A DNA stretch of 64,000 nt from assembly GCF_004341825.1 (NCBI RefSeq), contig NZ_SMAG01000001.1:558001-622000 (forward strand), in the 5' to 3' direction. Position 1 is the first letter of the stretch; each line of letters starts with the position of its first letter. Under the pieces are notes generated by a model that saw only the letters and a list, made by a program, of their open reading frames with translations, was not told the DNA's origin and searched no databases. This document shows, piece after piece, positions 7,937-16,478 of this stretch. Made by a program: the position numbers and the translations under genes. The DNA comes from Hazenella coriacea. Lineage in GTDB: Bacteria; Bacillota; Bacilli; Thermoactinomycetales; Thermoactinomycetaceae.

Positions 7937-8833
7937 TCAACTTGAAACAGCCTTTTGCTGTTCAGTTTCTTTGGCTGATTGTACTTGTTTATGTGCATGA
8001 TAAGAACTACGTACCAGTGGTCCAGATTCTACATGAGAGAATCCCATCCCTAGACCGATCTGTTTGAACTGCTCAAACTCCTCTGGCGTATAATAGCGAT
8101 CAATGTTCAGATGTTTTTTTGTTGGTTGTAAATATTGACCAATCGTAACAATATTCACAGCATAGTCTCGTAAATCCTTCATCGTTTCGACAACTTCGTC
8201 ATAAGTTTCACCCACTCCAACCATAATACTTGACTTGGTAGGAATTTGTGGTTGCATCTCTTTGGCTCTTTTTAATAACTCCAGTGTTCGATCATATTTA
8301 GCTTTGGAGCGAACACGATCTGAACGGCGACGAACCGTTTCAATATTATGATTTAATATATCTGGTTTGGCATCCATCACAACCTGGAGTGCATCCCAAT
8401 TCCCCATAAAATCAGGGATCAGCACTTCCACACTTGTCAATGGATTACGCTTACGAATCTCTTGAATCGTAGCGGCAAAAATGGCTGCTCCTCCATCTGT
8501 TAAATCATCCCGTGCAACTGAAGTGACAACTGCATGCCTCACACCCATCTGTTCAACAGCTTCTGCAACTCGCTTAGGCTCAGCCCAATCTAACTCCGTA
8601 GGTAGACCTGTTTTAACAGCACAAAATCGGCAGGCACGAGTACAAATATCCCCTAGGATCATAAAAGTCGCGGTTCGATTGGCCCAGCATTCAAAAATGT
8701 TTGGACAACGGGCTTCTTCACAAACCGTATGTAATGTTTTACTTCGTACCATTCGCTTAATTTCTTGATAATTTTCATTCGTACTTAACTTTACTTTTAA
8801 CCATTCTGGTTTTCTCTCTGTTTGGTTAGACAA
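7937..8833 (-). CDS. lipA: Lipoyl synthase
   Basis: This radical-SAM enzyme inserts two sulfur atoms into protein-bound octanoyl groups to make lipoate for 2-oxoacid dehydrogenases. With the TTG start chosen here it is 298 residues, the usual length. The auxiliary cluster motif C-x4-C-x5-C is at Cys38, 43 and 49 and the radical-SAM motif C-x3-C-x2-C at Cys64, 68 and 71. [10 protein letters not shown] near the C-terminus is also conserved. The TTG follows GAGAAGAGGGA by 7 bases and gives the family N-terminus ([15 protein letters not shown]); the reading frame stays open for 41 more codons upstream but those are not conserved. It is divergent from the LytH gene. Confidence 0.95.
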   Translation of the reverse strand: MSNQTERKPEWLKVKLSTNENYQEIKRMVRSKTLHTVCEEARCPNIFECWANRTATFMILGDICTRACRFCAVKTGLPTELDWAEPKRVAEAVEQMGVRHAVVTSVARDDLTDGGAAIFAATIQEIRKRNPLTSVEVLIPDFMGNWDALQVVMDAKPDILNHNIETVRRRSDRVRSKAKYDRTLELLKRAKEMQPQIPTKSSIMVGVGETYDEVVETMKDLRDYAVNIVTIGQYLQPTKKHLNIDRYYTPEEFEQFKQIGLGMGFSHVESGPLVRSSYHAHKQVQSAKETEQQKAVSS

Positions 8834-9143
8834 TGCCAATCCCTCTTCTCTTTTGTAAAATGAAAGCGGTTTCTCAATAAGACAATCAGAACAGCAGATC
8901 TTTATATCATTCACCTTTTGTACATATCTTACCACATGACCAGCTGTATTACCCATTGATAATTAGATATCAATAAAGGAAATCTATGTATATTCACTAA
9001 TTTTCATATAAAATCATTCTGTATCATTAAAATTCATCATCTTGTTTCATCAACTTCACCAATCCCCTGCAACTTCCAGCAATAATTTTCCCCACAAAGA
9101 AAACACTACTTGATAAATCTTTTAAAGAAAACGGTGACAGCAG

Positions 9144-10166
9144 ATGAAAAAATATTATCTTTCTCTTTTGGTTAGTTGTTTGCTATTCACCTCTCTACCT
9201 ATACAAAAAGCTAGTGCTAACAAAATATCTACAGATATCTCCAGACAGAACCTCTATGAAACTATGGAAACCTTCACAGGCATCCCTTGGTATTATCTCG
9301 CTGCGATGGATCAATATGAGCGTAATAACCAATCATTGAAAAAAAGTAAGAACCCAGACGAAAAAAAGAAGTTAATCGCTATAAAAGTCCCTACCTATCT
9401 ATGGGCAGGATTATTAAATCCAAGTCCTGATGAACAGTCACCTTTTGTCATTCAACTCTTTCAAGGGATCGGTATAGATGGTGATGGTGACGGAAAAGCT
9501 GATGTTCACAATGATTTGGATGTGCTGTATACGATCGCACGATACCTTAGTCAAAATGGGATTGCAGAAGATCAGATTAGAAATCAGTTATGGAGTTATT
9601 ATCAACATCCAACAGCTGTCGATGTAATTACCCATATGGCAAAGGTGTACCATACATTTGGGACTTTGAAATTATCTGATGAATCATTTCCTATACCATT
9701 GAATTATAACTATTCTTATCGCAGTACTTGGGGGGATCGGCGTGGTTGGGGAGGACTAAGAATTCATGAAGGAACCGATATTTTTGCAGGTTATGGGACA
9801 CCTGTCTTAAGTACTTGCTATGGTTATGTGGAACTGATGGGCTGGAATCGTTTTGGAGGCTGGCGAGTTGGTATTCGCGATTTGAAAAATCGATATCATT
9901 ACTTTGGTCACTTAAATGGATTTCGTAAAGGATTAAAACCAGGACAGGTCGTAAAACCTGGAGATGTCATTGGATCTGTAGGTTCTTCAGGATATGGTCC
10001 ACCAGGAACATCAGGTAAATTTCCTCCTCATCTCCATTATGGCATTTACCGCTTTAATGGAAAAAACACATATTCTTTTGATCCCTATCCGTTGCTACGT
10101 AAATGGGAACGTGAGGCAGTTCAAAAACAAAAAGAGAAACGAAAACAAAAACGAACGGCACATTAA
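9144..10166 (+). CDS. lytH: LytH-like M23 peptidase (sporulation L-Ala-D-Glu peptidase)
   Basis: A signal peptide (to about residue 25) leads to a helical domain and a C-terminal LytM/M23 metallopeptidase. The zinc motifs are H208EGTD212 and H296-L-H298, with H256 as a further active-site histidine. In B. subtilis LytH cleaves muropeptides to give single L-alanine side chains in spore cortex. The location, divergent from lipA, is the same as in B. subtilis. The N-terminal domain (about 45-170) has IPWYYLAAMDQYERN and a Ca-loop-like GIDGDGDGKAD that resemble the transglycosylase-like domain of the secretion-operon hydrolase at 39661-40806. Confidence 0.85.
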   Translation: MKKYYLSLLVSCLLFTSLPIQKASANKISTDISRQNLYETMETFTGIPWYYLAAMDQYERNNQSLKKSKNPDEKKKLIAIKVPTYLWAGLLNPSPDEQSPFVIQLFQGIGIDGDGDGKADVHNDLDVLYTIARYLSQNGIAEDQIRNQLWSYYQHPTAVDVITHMAKVYHTFGTLKLSDESFPIPLNYNYSYRSTWGDRRGWGGLRIHEGTDIFAGYGTPVLSTCYGYVELMGWNRFGGWRVGIRDLKNRYHYFGHLNGFRKGLKPGQVVKPGDVIGSVGSSGYGPPGTSGKFPPHLHYGIYRFNGKNTYSFDPYPLLRKWEREAVQKQKEKRKQKRTAH

Positions 10167-10168
10167 AC

Positions 10169-10405
10169 TTAGCCGTTCGTCTCTTTAATCGCATCTAAGA
10201 TCGCCTCAGGTTGTAATCCATAGATTGGTTTTCCATCAACTACAGTAACTGGAACTCCCAAAAAACCCATGGCTGTTACTTCTTCTAAAAAAGCAGGGTT
10301 TTCTCCACAATCTTTGACTACGAATTCTATTTTATAATCCATTAAAAATCGTTTTAATACATTACATTCAATACAATGAGGTTTTGAGTAAACAACCACA
10401 GCCAT
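10169..10405 (-). CDS. Glutaredoxin-like protein (NrdH type)
   Basis: The 78-residue thioredoxin-fold protein has the redox motif CIEC at about 12-15, the cis-proline segment GVPVTVVDGK and GLQPEAILDAI near the end. Such proteins reduce disulfides or ribonucleotide reductase. The two active-site cysteines are retained. It is convergent with the LytH gene, with only 2 bases between stop codons. Confidence 0.85.
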   Translation of the reverse strand: MAVVVYSKPHCIECNVLKRFLMDYKIEFVVKDCGENPAFLEEVTAMGFLGVPVTVVDGKPIYGLQPEAILDAIKETNG

Positions 10406-10482
10406 CTAGAGTCACTCCTTAAATAATTGTATTCCACAAACCAACAAATATGTCACCTTACATTTGATTATACAATCTCCTA

Positions 10483-10520
10483 CTCGACTTGAGCAAAACA
10501 ACTTGAATCAATTAGAAATA
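10483..10520 (-). repeat. Fragment of the intergenic repeat (copy D, inverted)
   Basis: Read on the reverse strand this matches the right end of copies A and B: ATTTCTAATTGATTCAAG then TTGTTTTGCTCAAGTCGAG, against ATTTCTAATTGGTTCAAG and CTGTTTAGCTCAAGTCGAG in copy B. Only this end is present. Confidence 0.6.
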
Positions 10521-10551
10521 CAAAGGCATTGGTATACCACCAATGCCTTTG
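10521..10551 (-). terminator. Terminator of the transporter operon
   Basis: CAAAGGCATTGGT / ACCAATGCCTTTG is a perfect 13-bp inverted repeat with T-rich flanks on both strands. It follows the metS-like stop by about 35 bases. Confidence 0.75.
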
Positions 10552-10584
10552 TTTGTTTCTTATGAATTTTTAGAACAATATCTT

Positions 10585-10701
10585 TTAGCTTTCTTGTTTC
10601 TTTCTTTGTTTAGTTCGATAAGCGAACCATAAGAAGTACGAAAATCCGCCCCAAAGAAGGAGTGCACCGATCACAAACATTACCCATGCGCTTGGTCCCA
10701 T
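10585..10701 (-). CDS. MetS-like small subunit of NSS transporter (38 residues)
   Basis: This short gene overlaps the last 22 bases of the transporter gene in a different frame and starts with ATG 6 bases after GGAGGATGAAAC. The product has one membrane helix (AWVMFVIGALLLWGGFSYFLWFAY) followed by a basic tail RTKQRKKQES. In Corynebacterium the methionine/alanine importer MetP needs such a small MetS subunit, also encoded directly after it. The position, size and topology support the call. Confidence 0.8.
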   Translation of the reverse strand: MGPSAWVMFVIGALLLWGGFSYFLWFAYRTKQRKKQES

Positions 10702-12200
10702 GTTTCATCCTCCTTTTTCTCCTCAGTCATTCCTTTCCACTTTACTTTATTTAAGATCACAGCAGCTACAAAAAGTGCAGCGATTAATCCATATCCAAAA
10801 GTGAATAAGGCATCAATCGGGAAATCTCCATACAATTTAGTTGCTTCTTCACGAATATAAGAGGCTAGGATAATGGTTAACATAATTGGGCTTACATACT
10901 TAAGCATGATGATCCACCAAGAACCAACTCTCACATCTGATACAGAGTTAATGTGCTGTTGTAACGGTTTCAACTGTTTAAATACCCACCCAATCACAAT
11001 GATTTGAAGCAATGATCCTAACAAGATTCCATAGTTATTTACAAAGTGATCCACAATATCCAGAATGTTGAGACCATTTTTAAATGTGTACATGGAGCTA
11101 ATGAGGAAGGCAACCCCACAAATCCAGTTAATGGCTGCTTTACGACTTAGATTCAGTTTGTTTTGGAGTGCCAAGACACTTGGTTCAATCAGTGAGACCG
11201 CAGATGTAAAACCAGCAAAGACTAATGCCCCAAAAAACATAAACCCGAATAAAGCATTTAGACCTGGAAATGAATTAATGATTTCAGGAAAAACACTAAA
11301 AGCTAATAGAATCCCTTTATCTACAACTTCTTCTACGGGTACATTTTGCTGGGTAGCTAAGAATCCAAGTGCTCCAAATACAGCAATGGAAGCTAGAAAC
11401 TCAAAACCACTATTGGCAAAAGCTGCGATAAATCCACTATTGGATAAATCCTCTTTTTTATTTAAATAACTCGCATAACTGATCATCGTCGCAAAACCGA
11501 TACTTAGAGAGAAAAAGACTTGTCCATAGGCAGCGACCCATACACCCGGCTCCATCATTTTGGCAAAGTTAGGGGTGAAGAGGACATTCAGTCCAGTCGA
11601 TGCACCTTCAAGAGTAATCGCACGGAAAGTAATCATCAACATCATAATCACTAACATTGGCAATAAAATACGGCTTGCTAATTCAATTCCTTTTCTGACT
11701 CCACGTCTCATAACCCAATAAGTGATAATCCACAGTAAAAGAACAGGAATAAATACCTTCCATTCTATTCCTCCAAAGCTCCATACACTATCCGATAAAC
11801 CTAAATAATCATTTAAGAAAAATGATTGCGTATCTGTTCCCCATTGAAGCCCTAGAGAATAGTAAGCATAACTAGCCGCCCAACCAATGATAACCATATA
11901 ATAGGTTACGATGATAAACGAAAGCAGAACTTGAAACCACCCAAGCCATTCAAATTTTTTTGACAATTTCATCATAGACCAAGGTGATGAACCTCTGTAC
12001 TTGTGACCCAACGCATACTCCATCAATAAGATAGGAATAGCCGTTGTCAAAAGCGCAACTAAATACGGAATGAGGAAAGCTCCTCCCCCATTTTCATAAG
12101 CCACATACGGATAGCGCCATATATTACCCAGTCCGATCGCTGATCCAACTGCGGCAAGAATAAAGCCCATCCTAGAACCCCATTGCTGTTTTGGTTCCAT
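10680..12200 (-). CDS. Na+-dependent amino-acid transporter, NSS family (MetP-like)
   Basis: The 506-residue membrane protein is a neurotransmitter:sodium symporter. The first helix carries GFILAAVGSAIGLGNIWRYPY, which holds the Na+ and substrate site, followed by GGGAFLIPYL; about 12 helices are expected. The presence of a MetS-like subunit points to methionine or alanine uptake, as for MetP. The start follows AAGGAGGAATCGTTGG. It heads a two-gene operon divergent from the UbiD gene. Confidence 0.88.
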   Translation of the reverse strand: MEPKQQWGSRMGFILAAVGSAIGLGNIWRYPYVAYENGGGAFLIPYLVALLTTAIPILLMEYALGHKYRGSSPWSMMKLSKKFEWLGWFQVLLSFIIVTYYMVIIGWAASYAYYSLGLQWGTDTQSFFLNDYLGLSDSVWSFGGIEWKVFIPVLLLWIITYWVMRRGVRKGIELASRILLPMLVIMMLMITFRAITLEGASTGLNVLFTPNFAKMMEPGVWVAAYGQVFFSLSIGFATMISYASYLNKKEDLSNSGFIAAFANSGFEFLASIAVFGALGFLATQQNVPVEEVVDKGILLAFSVFPEIINSFPGLNALFGFMFFGALVFAGFTSAVSLIEPSVLALQNKLNLSRKAAINWICGVAFLISSMYTFKNGLNILDIVDHFVNNYGILLGSLLQIIVIGWVFKQLKPLQQHINSVSDVRVGSWWIIMLKYVSPIMLTIILASYIREEATKLYGDFPIDALFTFGYGLIAALFVAAVILNKVKWKGMTEEKKEDETWDQAHG

Positions 12201-12422
12201 CCAACGATTCCTCCTTCAATATACAATTTGTTTTGAAAATTAGGATGATTATAAAGTGTATTTATTGATTATTTATTTTACCACAGTTAAGCTTCGATAT
12301 GTATTCTATTTCAGTAAAAATGTATATTTTTGTTGCTAGTAAATACCTCCAATTGACATTCATCCGCTCAAACTTCGTTCACTTTCTAGATCTTTGATCA
12401 CTCCCCTTTTAGAGTCTGGGAT

Positions 12423-12431
12423 TGCTATAAT
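12423..12431 (+). promoter_or_regulatory. Extended -10 promoter of the UbiD gene
   Basis: TGCTATAAT is a perfect extended -10 element about 34 bases before the TTG start. No good -35 is present at the usual distance, as allowed for extended -10 promoters. Confidence 0.55.
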
Positions 12432-12464
12432 AGAAAACAAATGAATGAGGAGAGTGGATGATTC

Positions 12465-14237
12465 TTGCATACCGATTTACGTTCTTTTATCACACAACTA
12501 CGTCAAGAAAATGAGATCATCGAAATAGATGCACCTGTTGACCCTTATTTGGAGCTAGCTGAAATTCACCGTCGGGTGATCAGCGAAGAAGGACCAGCCC
12601 TTCTCTTTACAAATGTCAAAGGTAGCTCTTTTCCCGTATTTACTAATATGTTTGGGACTTCCCGACGCGTCGATTTAGCTTTTGGTCCCCGTCCTGAACA
12701 GTTAATGCAACAAACGGTTGATTTGATGCACAAATTAATGCCTCCTACTCCCAAAGCCATCTGGGGAGAACGGAAGTTACTAGGTGATTTACTCAAAGTA
12801 GGATTAAAAAATATTCCTGCTTCGCAAGCGCCTGTCTTTGAGCAAGTTCAAACTCCTGTTGATCTCACTCAGCTTCCTGTCATTACAACTTGGCATGAAG
12901 ATGGCGGTCCTTTTTTCACTTTACCACTGGTTTACACACAGCATCCCGAAACAGGCAAACATAACTTAGGTATGTATCGGATGCAAGTCTATGATCAGCA
13001 AACCACAGGAATGCACTGGCAAATTCATAAAGGGGGTGGATTCCATCATTATGAAGCCGAACAGCGTAATCAACCGCTTCCTGTGCGGGTTCATTTAGGA
13101 GGCCCTCCTGCACTCATCGCCTCAGCCATTGCACCTGTACCTGAGTTTTTACCAGAGCTCTTACTCACTTCACTGATGATCGGCCAAAAGCTTCCTGTGG
13201 TTCGCCCTGATGATGGTGGACATCCTTATGTAGCAGAAGCCGAATTTATCATCTCTGGTGTAGTTCCACCTCATGAACGGAGAATGGAAGGTCCCTTTGG
13301 AGATCACTATGGATACTATTCCTTAGAACATGAGTTTCCCATCTTCCATGTCAAAGAGATTCTCCATCGTAAGGATGCGATCTATCCAGCAACGATTGTT
13401 GGGAAGCCTAGACAAGAAGATTATTATCTCGGTGAGTTTTTACAAAAGCTACTATCTCCTGCCTTCCCCATGGCGATGCCTGGAATTCGTAGCCTATGGG
13501 CTTATCCTGAAACAGGGGTTCATGCTTTAGCATCTGCGGTAGTTAGAGAAAGTTATAAACGAGAAGCTTTGGTGAATGCCTTCCGCATCTTAGGTGAAGG
13601 GCAACTCACTTTAACCAAATTCTTAATTCTAACAGATCAATCAATTCCATTGGATCAGTTCTCACTCTTATTTGAAACCGTTCTAGAGCGTTTTGATCCT
13701 GCGACAGACCTCTTTATTATGAACCATACTTCGATGGATACCCTTGACTACACAGGTCGTCGACTTAACCATGGTAGTAAAGCGATCTTAATCGGAACTG
13801 GAGAAGCCAAACGTGAACTGCCCGCGGAATATCATGGTCCTGATATGCAGTCACTGGGTATTCACGATATTAAGGTCTATTGTAAAGGAGTGCTTGTCGT
13901 TGAAGCACCTACTTTTACAGAACAACCCGAATTAGCCAACCAACTATTGGATCATTTTGCAAGTGACCTAAAAGATTGGCCCATCATTTGTCTGGTGGAC
14001 GACATCCATGCGGCTTCTGGACAAGCGGCATTTTTATGGACAGTATTTACTCGTTTTGACCCTGCCCATGATATCTATGCACAAGCGGAGTGGATCAATC
14101 ATCATCCAAACTACCGCTTCCCGATTGTCATTGATGCCCGGATGAAGCCTGGTTATCCAGACGAAGTTGAAACCGAACCAAGTATTAAAAAATTAGTGGA
14201 TGAACGGTGGAAAGAATATTTTCCAAAAGGATTCTAG
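12465..14237 (+). CDS. UbiD-family prenylated-FMN decarboxylase
   Basis: The 590-residue protein belongs to the UbiD family of reversible non-oxidative decarboxylases that use prenyl-FMN. It shows the prFMN/metal-binding segment NLGMYRMQVYD at about 167-177 and the signature EGPFGDHYGYY at 275-285, with R172 and nearby glutamates as candidates for the Arg-Glu-Glu catalytic set. It is longer than E. coli UbiD, like menaquinone-related and Bacillus YclC types. The TTG is the first possible start in frame (a stop lies 6 bases before it) and follows GAGGAGAG. No UbiX gene is in the window. The substrate is uncertain. Confidence 0.88.
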   Translation: MHTDLRSFITQLRQENEIIEIDAPVDPYLELAEIHRRVISEEGPALLFTNVKGSSFPVFTNMFGTSRRVDLAFGPRPEQLMQQTVDLMHKLMPPTPKAIWGERKLLGDLLKVGLKNIPASQAPVFEQVQTPVDLTQLPVITTWHEDGGPFFTLPLVYTQHPETGKHNLGMYRMQVYDQQTTGMHWQIHKGGGFHHYEAEQRNQPLPVRVHLGGPPALIASAIAPVPEFLPELLLTSLMIGQKLPVVRPDDGGHPYVAEAEFIISGVVPPHERRMEGPFGDHYGYYSLEHEFPIFHVKEILHRKDAIYPATIVGKPRQEDYYLGEFLQKLLSPAFPMAMPGIRSLWAYPETGVHALASAVVRESYKREALVNAFRILGEGQLTLTKFLILTDQSIPLDQFSLLFETVLERFDPATDLFIMNHTSMDTLDYTGRRLNHGSKAILIGTGEAKRELPAEYHGPDMQSLGIHDIKVYCKGVLVVEAPTFTEQPELANQLLDHFASDLKDWPIICLVDDIHAASGQAAFLWTVFTRFDPAHDIYAQAEWINHHPNYRFPIVIDARMKPGYPDEVETEPSIKKLVDERWKEYFPKGF

Positions 14238-14305
14238 ATCGGTTGGATAAGAAATCATCTAGATCCAAAAAGGAGAAGTCTGCTCATCTGAACAAACTCG
14301 CCTAG

Positions 14306-14347
14306 TCAAAAAGTCCCCTTGATTGTTGGTCAAGGGGACTTACTTTT
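14306..14347 (+). terminator. Terminator of the UbiD gene
   Basis: AAAGTCCCCTTGA / TCAAGGGGACTT with a 7-base loop is followed by ACTTTTTTG. This is a clear rho-independent terminator for the forward strand. Confidence 0.85.
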
Positions 14348-14407
14348 TTGGGTTAATATAAATGGGGTAGTTACAGGATTCCCCTTAGGATCAGTGATTT
14401 TTATTGT

Positions 14408-14442
14408 GACTTTCTTCAGATCGGGTTGATCTGAAGAAAGTC
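14408..14442 (-). terminator. Hairpin at the end of the peptide transporter operon
   Basis: GACTTTCTTCAGATC / GATCTGAAGAAAGTC is a perfect 15-bp inverted repeat with a 5-base loop ending one base before the permease stop codon. No clear T-tract follows, so it may act as a 3' stabiliser as well. Confidence 0.6.
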
Positions 14443-15348
14443 CTATTGCTTCATCCGAGGGTCAAAAAGATCTCGTAAACCATCTCCTAGTAGATTAAAG
14501 CCTAATACCGTCAACATAATCGCCAAGCCAGGGAAAAGCATCGTCCATGGAGCCAATTGTATATACTGACGTGCGTCAGATAACATCGTTCCCCATTCAG
14601 GCTCGGGGGGTTGGGCTCCCAAGCCAAGAAAACCTAATGCAGCGGCTTCAATGACTGCTGTGGCAATTCCAAGTGTTCCTTGAACCATAATCGGTGTCCA
14701 GCAGTTCGGAAGAATGTGATGAAATAAGATCCGGCTATTTTTCATACCGATTGCCCTTGCCGCTAGGATATAATCTTCTTCTTTGACACTTAATACTCGA
14801 GATCGCATCAAACGTCCAAAGGTAGGGATGTTGATGATCGCAATCGCGATTAAAGCATTCATTAAACCTGGACCTAAGATAGCTACGATCGCTATGGCTA
14901 ACAAGATCCCTGGAAAGGCAAGTAGAATGTCAAAAGCTCTGGAAATGATTGTATCTCTCCATCCCCCATAAAAACCTGCTACTAATCCCAACAAGCTTCC
15001 AACAAGGATTGACCCCGATACAGAAAAAAATCCAATCCACAGTGAAATTCTTGTTCCAAAAATCACTCGTGATAAAATGTCACGCCCTGTTTCGTCCGTT
15101 CCAAACCAATGTTCAGCGGATGGAGCTTCCAAACGGGCATCGCTACGTTCTGTGTAAAAATGTGGAGCGATCAACGGTGCCAAAATCGCTATAAATAAAA
15201 ACACCAAGACGATGATTCCACCAATAAGAGCAGAACGATGTTTAATAAAGGAGCGGATAAAGTCTTTGACAGGTGTATCTTTCATTCCTACATTCTCCTC
15301 GGTCGATGTAGGAGGTAATGACTGTGGTGAAGCGGCGGGTGTCTGCAT
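14443..15348 (-). CDS. Peptide ABC transporter permease (OppC/DppC type)
   Basis: The 301-residue protein has a cytoplasmic N-terminal extension, a first membrane helix (ALIGGIIVLVFLFIAILAPLIA), the EHWFGTDETGRDILSRVIFG motif of DppC-type permeases, and five further helices with the ATPase-contacting EAA loop (AARAIGMKNSRILFHHILPN). It is the last gene of the operon and starts 2 bases after the DppB-like stop, behind GGGGTGAAAGG. Confidence 0.92.
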   Translation of the reverse strand: MQTPAASPQSLPPTSTEENVGMKDTPVKDFIRSFIKHRSALIGGIIVLVFLFIAILAPLIAPHFYTERSDARLEAPSAEHWFGTDETGRDILSRVIFGTRISLWIGFFSVSGSILVGSLLGLVAGFYGGWRDTIISRAFDILLAFPGILLAIAIVAILGPGLMNALIAIAIINIPTFGRLMRSRVLSVKEEDYILAARAIGMKNSRILFHHILPNCWTPIMVQGTLGIATAVIEAAALGFLGLGAQPPEPEWGTMLSDARQYIQLAPWTMLFPGLAIMLTVLGFNLLGDGLRDLFDPRMKQ

Positions 15349-15350
15349 AA

Positions 15351-16367
15351 TTACCTTTCACCCCTTCCGTACTTAATTCGTGGGTCGATCCAAGCATAGA
15401 GAAGGTCTACAACCAAATTGATTAATACAAAGATCGTGGCAATCACCAGAATCCCGGATTGGATAACAGGATAATTACGGGCATTAATCGCATCATAAAT
15501 ATATCGTCCTACACCCGGCCAACTAAAAATGGTTTCTGTCAAAACAGCACCACCAAGCAAAAGTCCTAGTTGTAATCCAACTACAGTTAATACTGGAATT
15601 AAGGCGTTTTTTAAGGTGTGTTTGTAAACCACCCAAAACTCTGATAACCCTTTGGCTCTTGCTGTACGAATATAGTCAGACCGCATCACTTCCAACATAC
15701 TTGAACGAGTCATACGTGCGATAATCGCCATCGGAATCGTCCCTAAAGCCACTGCAGGCAAGATGAGATGCGTTAAAACGTCTGTCAGTACATAGAAGTC
15801 ACCTGCTAATAAAGCATCGATCACATAAAAATGAGTGATAGACTCAAACTCCAATCTGGGGTCAATCTGTCCGTTACCAGGTAACCAATTAAGATATTGA
15901 GCAAAAAACCATTGTTCCATTAAACCCAGCCAAAAAACAGGCATCGAAACGCCAACCAGTGCGATGAGCATCGCCGAATAATCCATCCACGAATTTTGCC
16001 GCCATGCGGATAAAATCCCTAAGTTCACACCAAAGAAAATAGCAATGCACATACTAACTAGTGCTAATTCAACCGTAGCAGCTAAAAAGGGGCCAATCTC
16101 TTCAATGATGGGTGTCTTGGTAATCAATGAAGTTCCCAAGTCCCCTTGTAATAGTCCACTTAAATAAATAAAATACTGTACATACCAAGGTTTATTTAAA
16201 CCTAGATTTTCCCGAGCTTCTTCCAATTGCTCTGGAGTTGCTTTATCTCCCAAAATAGTCCGGGCAGGATCACCTGGAATCGCATGTACAATCGCAAATG
16301 TAATGATGGTCATTCCAATTAACACAGGGATTAGCATAAGCAAACGACGAATTGTATACGCCATCAT
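15351..16367 (-). CDS. Peptide ABC transporter permease (OppB/DppB type)
   Basis: The 338-residue protein begins with the conserved YTIRRLLMLIPVLIGMTIITFAIVHAIPGDPA and includes the EAA loop TARAKGLSEFWVVYKHTLKNALIP. It forms the membrane pore together with the downstream DppC-type permease. Six helices are visible. ATG-ATG starts follow GAGGTGGTGAGA. Confidence 0.92.
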   Translation of the reverse strand: MMAYTIRRLLMLIPVLIGMTIITFAIVHAIPGDPARTILGDKATPEQLEEARENLGLNKPWYVQYFIYLSGLLQGDLGTSLITKTPIIEEIGPFLAATVELALVSMCIAIFFGVNLGILSAWRQNSWMDYSAMLIALVGVSMPVFWLGLMEQWFFAQYLNWLPGNGQIDPRLEFESITHFYVIDALLAGDFYVLTDVLTHLILPAVALGTIPMAIIARMTRSSMLEVMRSDYIRTARAKGLSEFWVVYKHTLKNALIPVLTVVGLQLGLLLGGAVLTETIFSWPGVGRYIYDAINARNYPVIQSGILVIATIFVLINLVVDLLYAWIDPRIKYGRGER

Positions 16368-16421
16368 CTCTGTCTCACCACCTCACCAATCCGATCTAAG
16401 CTTGTACTTTATGTAAGAAGA

Positions 16422-16448
16422 GGCATTGCCCCCAAAGAGCGCAATGCC
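16422..16448 (-). promoter_or_regulatory. Hairpin between binding-protein and permease genes
   Basis: GGCATTGC / GCAATGCC forms an 8-bp stem about 30 bases after the binding-protein stop. Such intercistronic hairpins in Opp/Dpp operons commonly stabilise or partly terminate the abundant binding-protein transcript. The downstream sequence is only weakly T-rich. Confidence 0.5.
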
Positions 16449-16478
16449 ATCATTGATTCAATCATCATAAACATTTGA

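Noticed and set aside
9994-10188. Second forward frame over the end of lytH
   Set aside because: It is a shifted frame of the peptidase gene with its HLH motif in the other frame.
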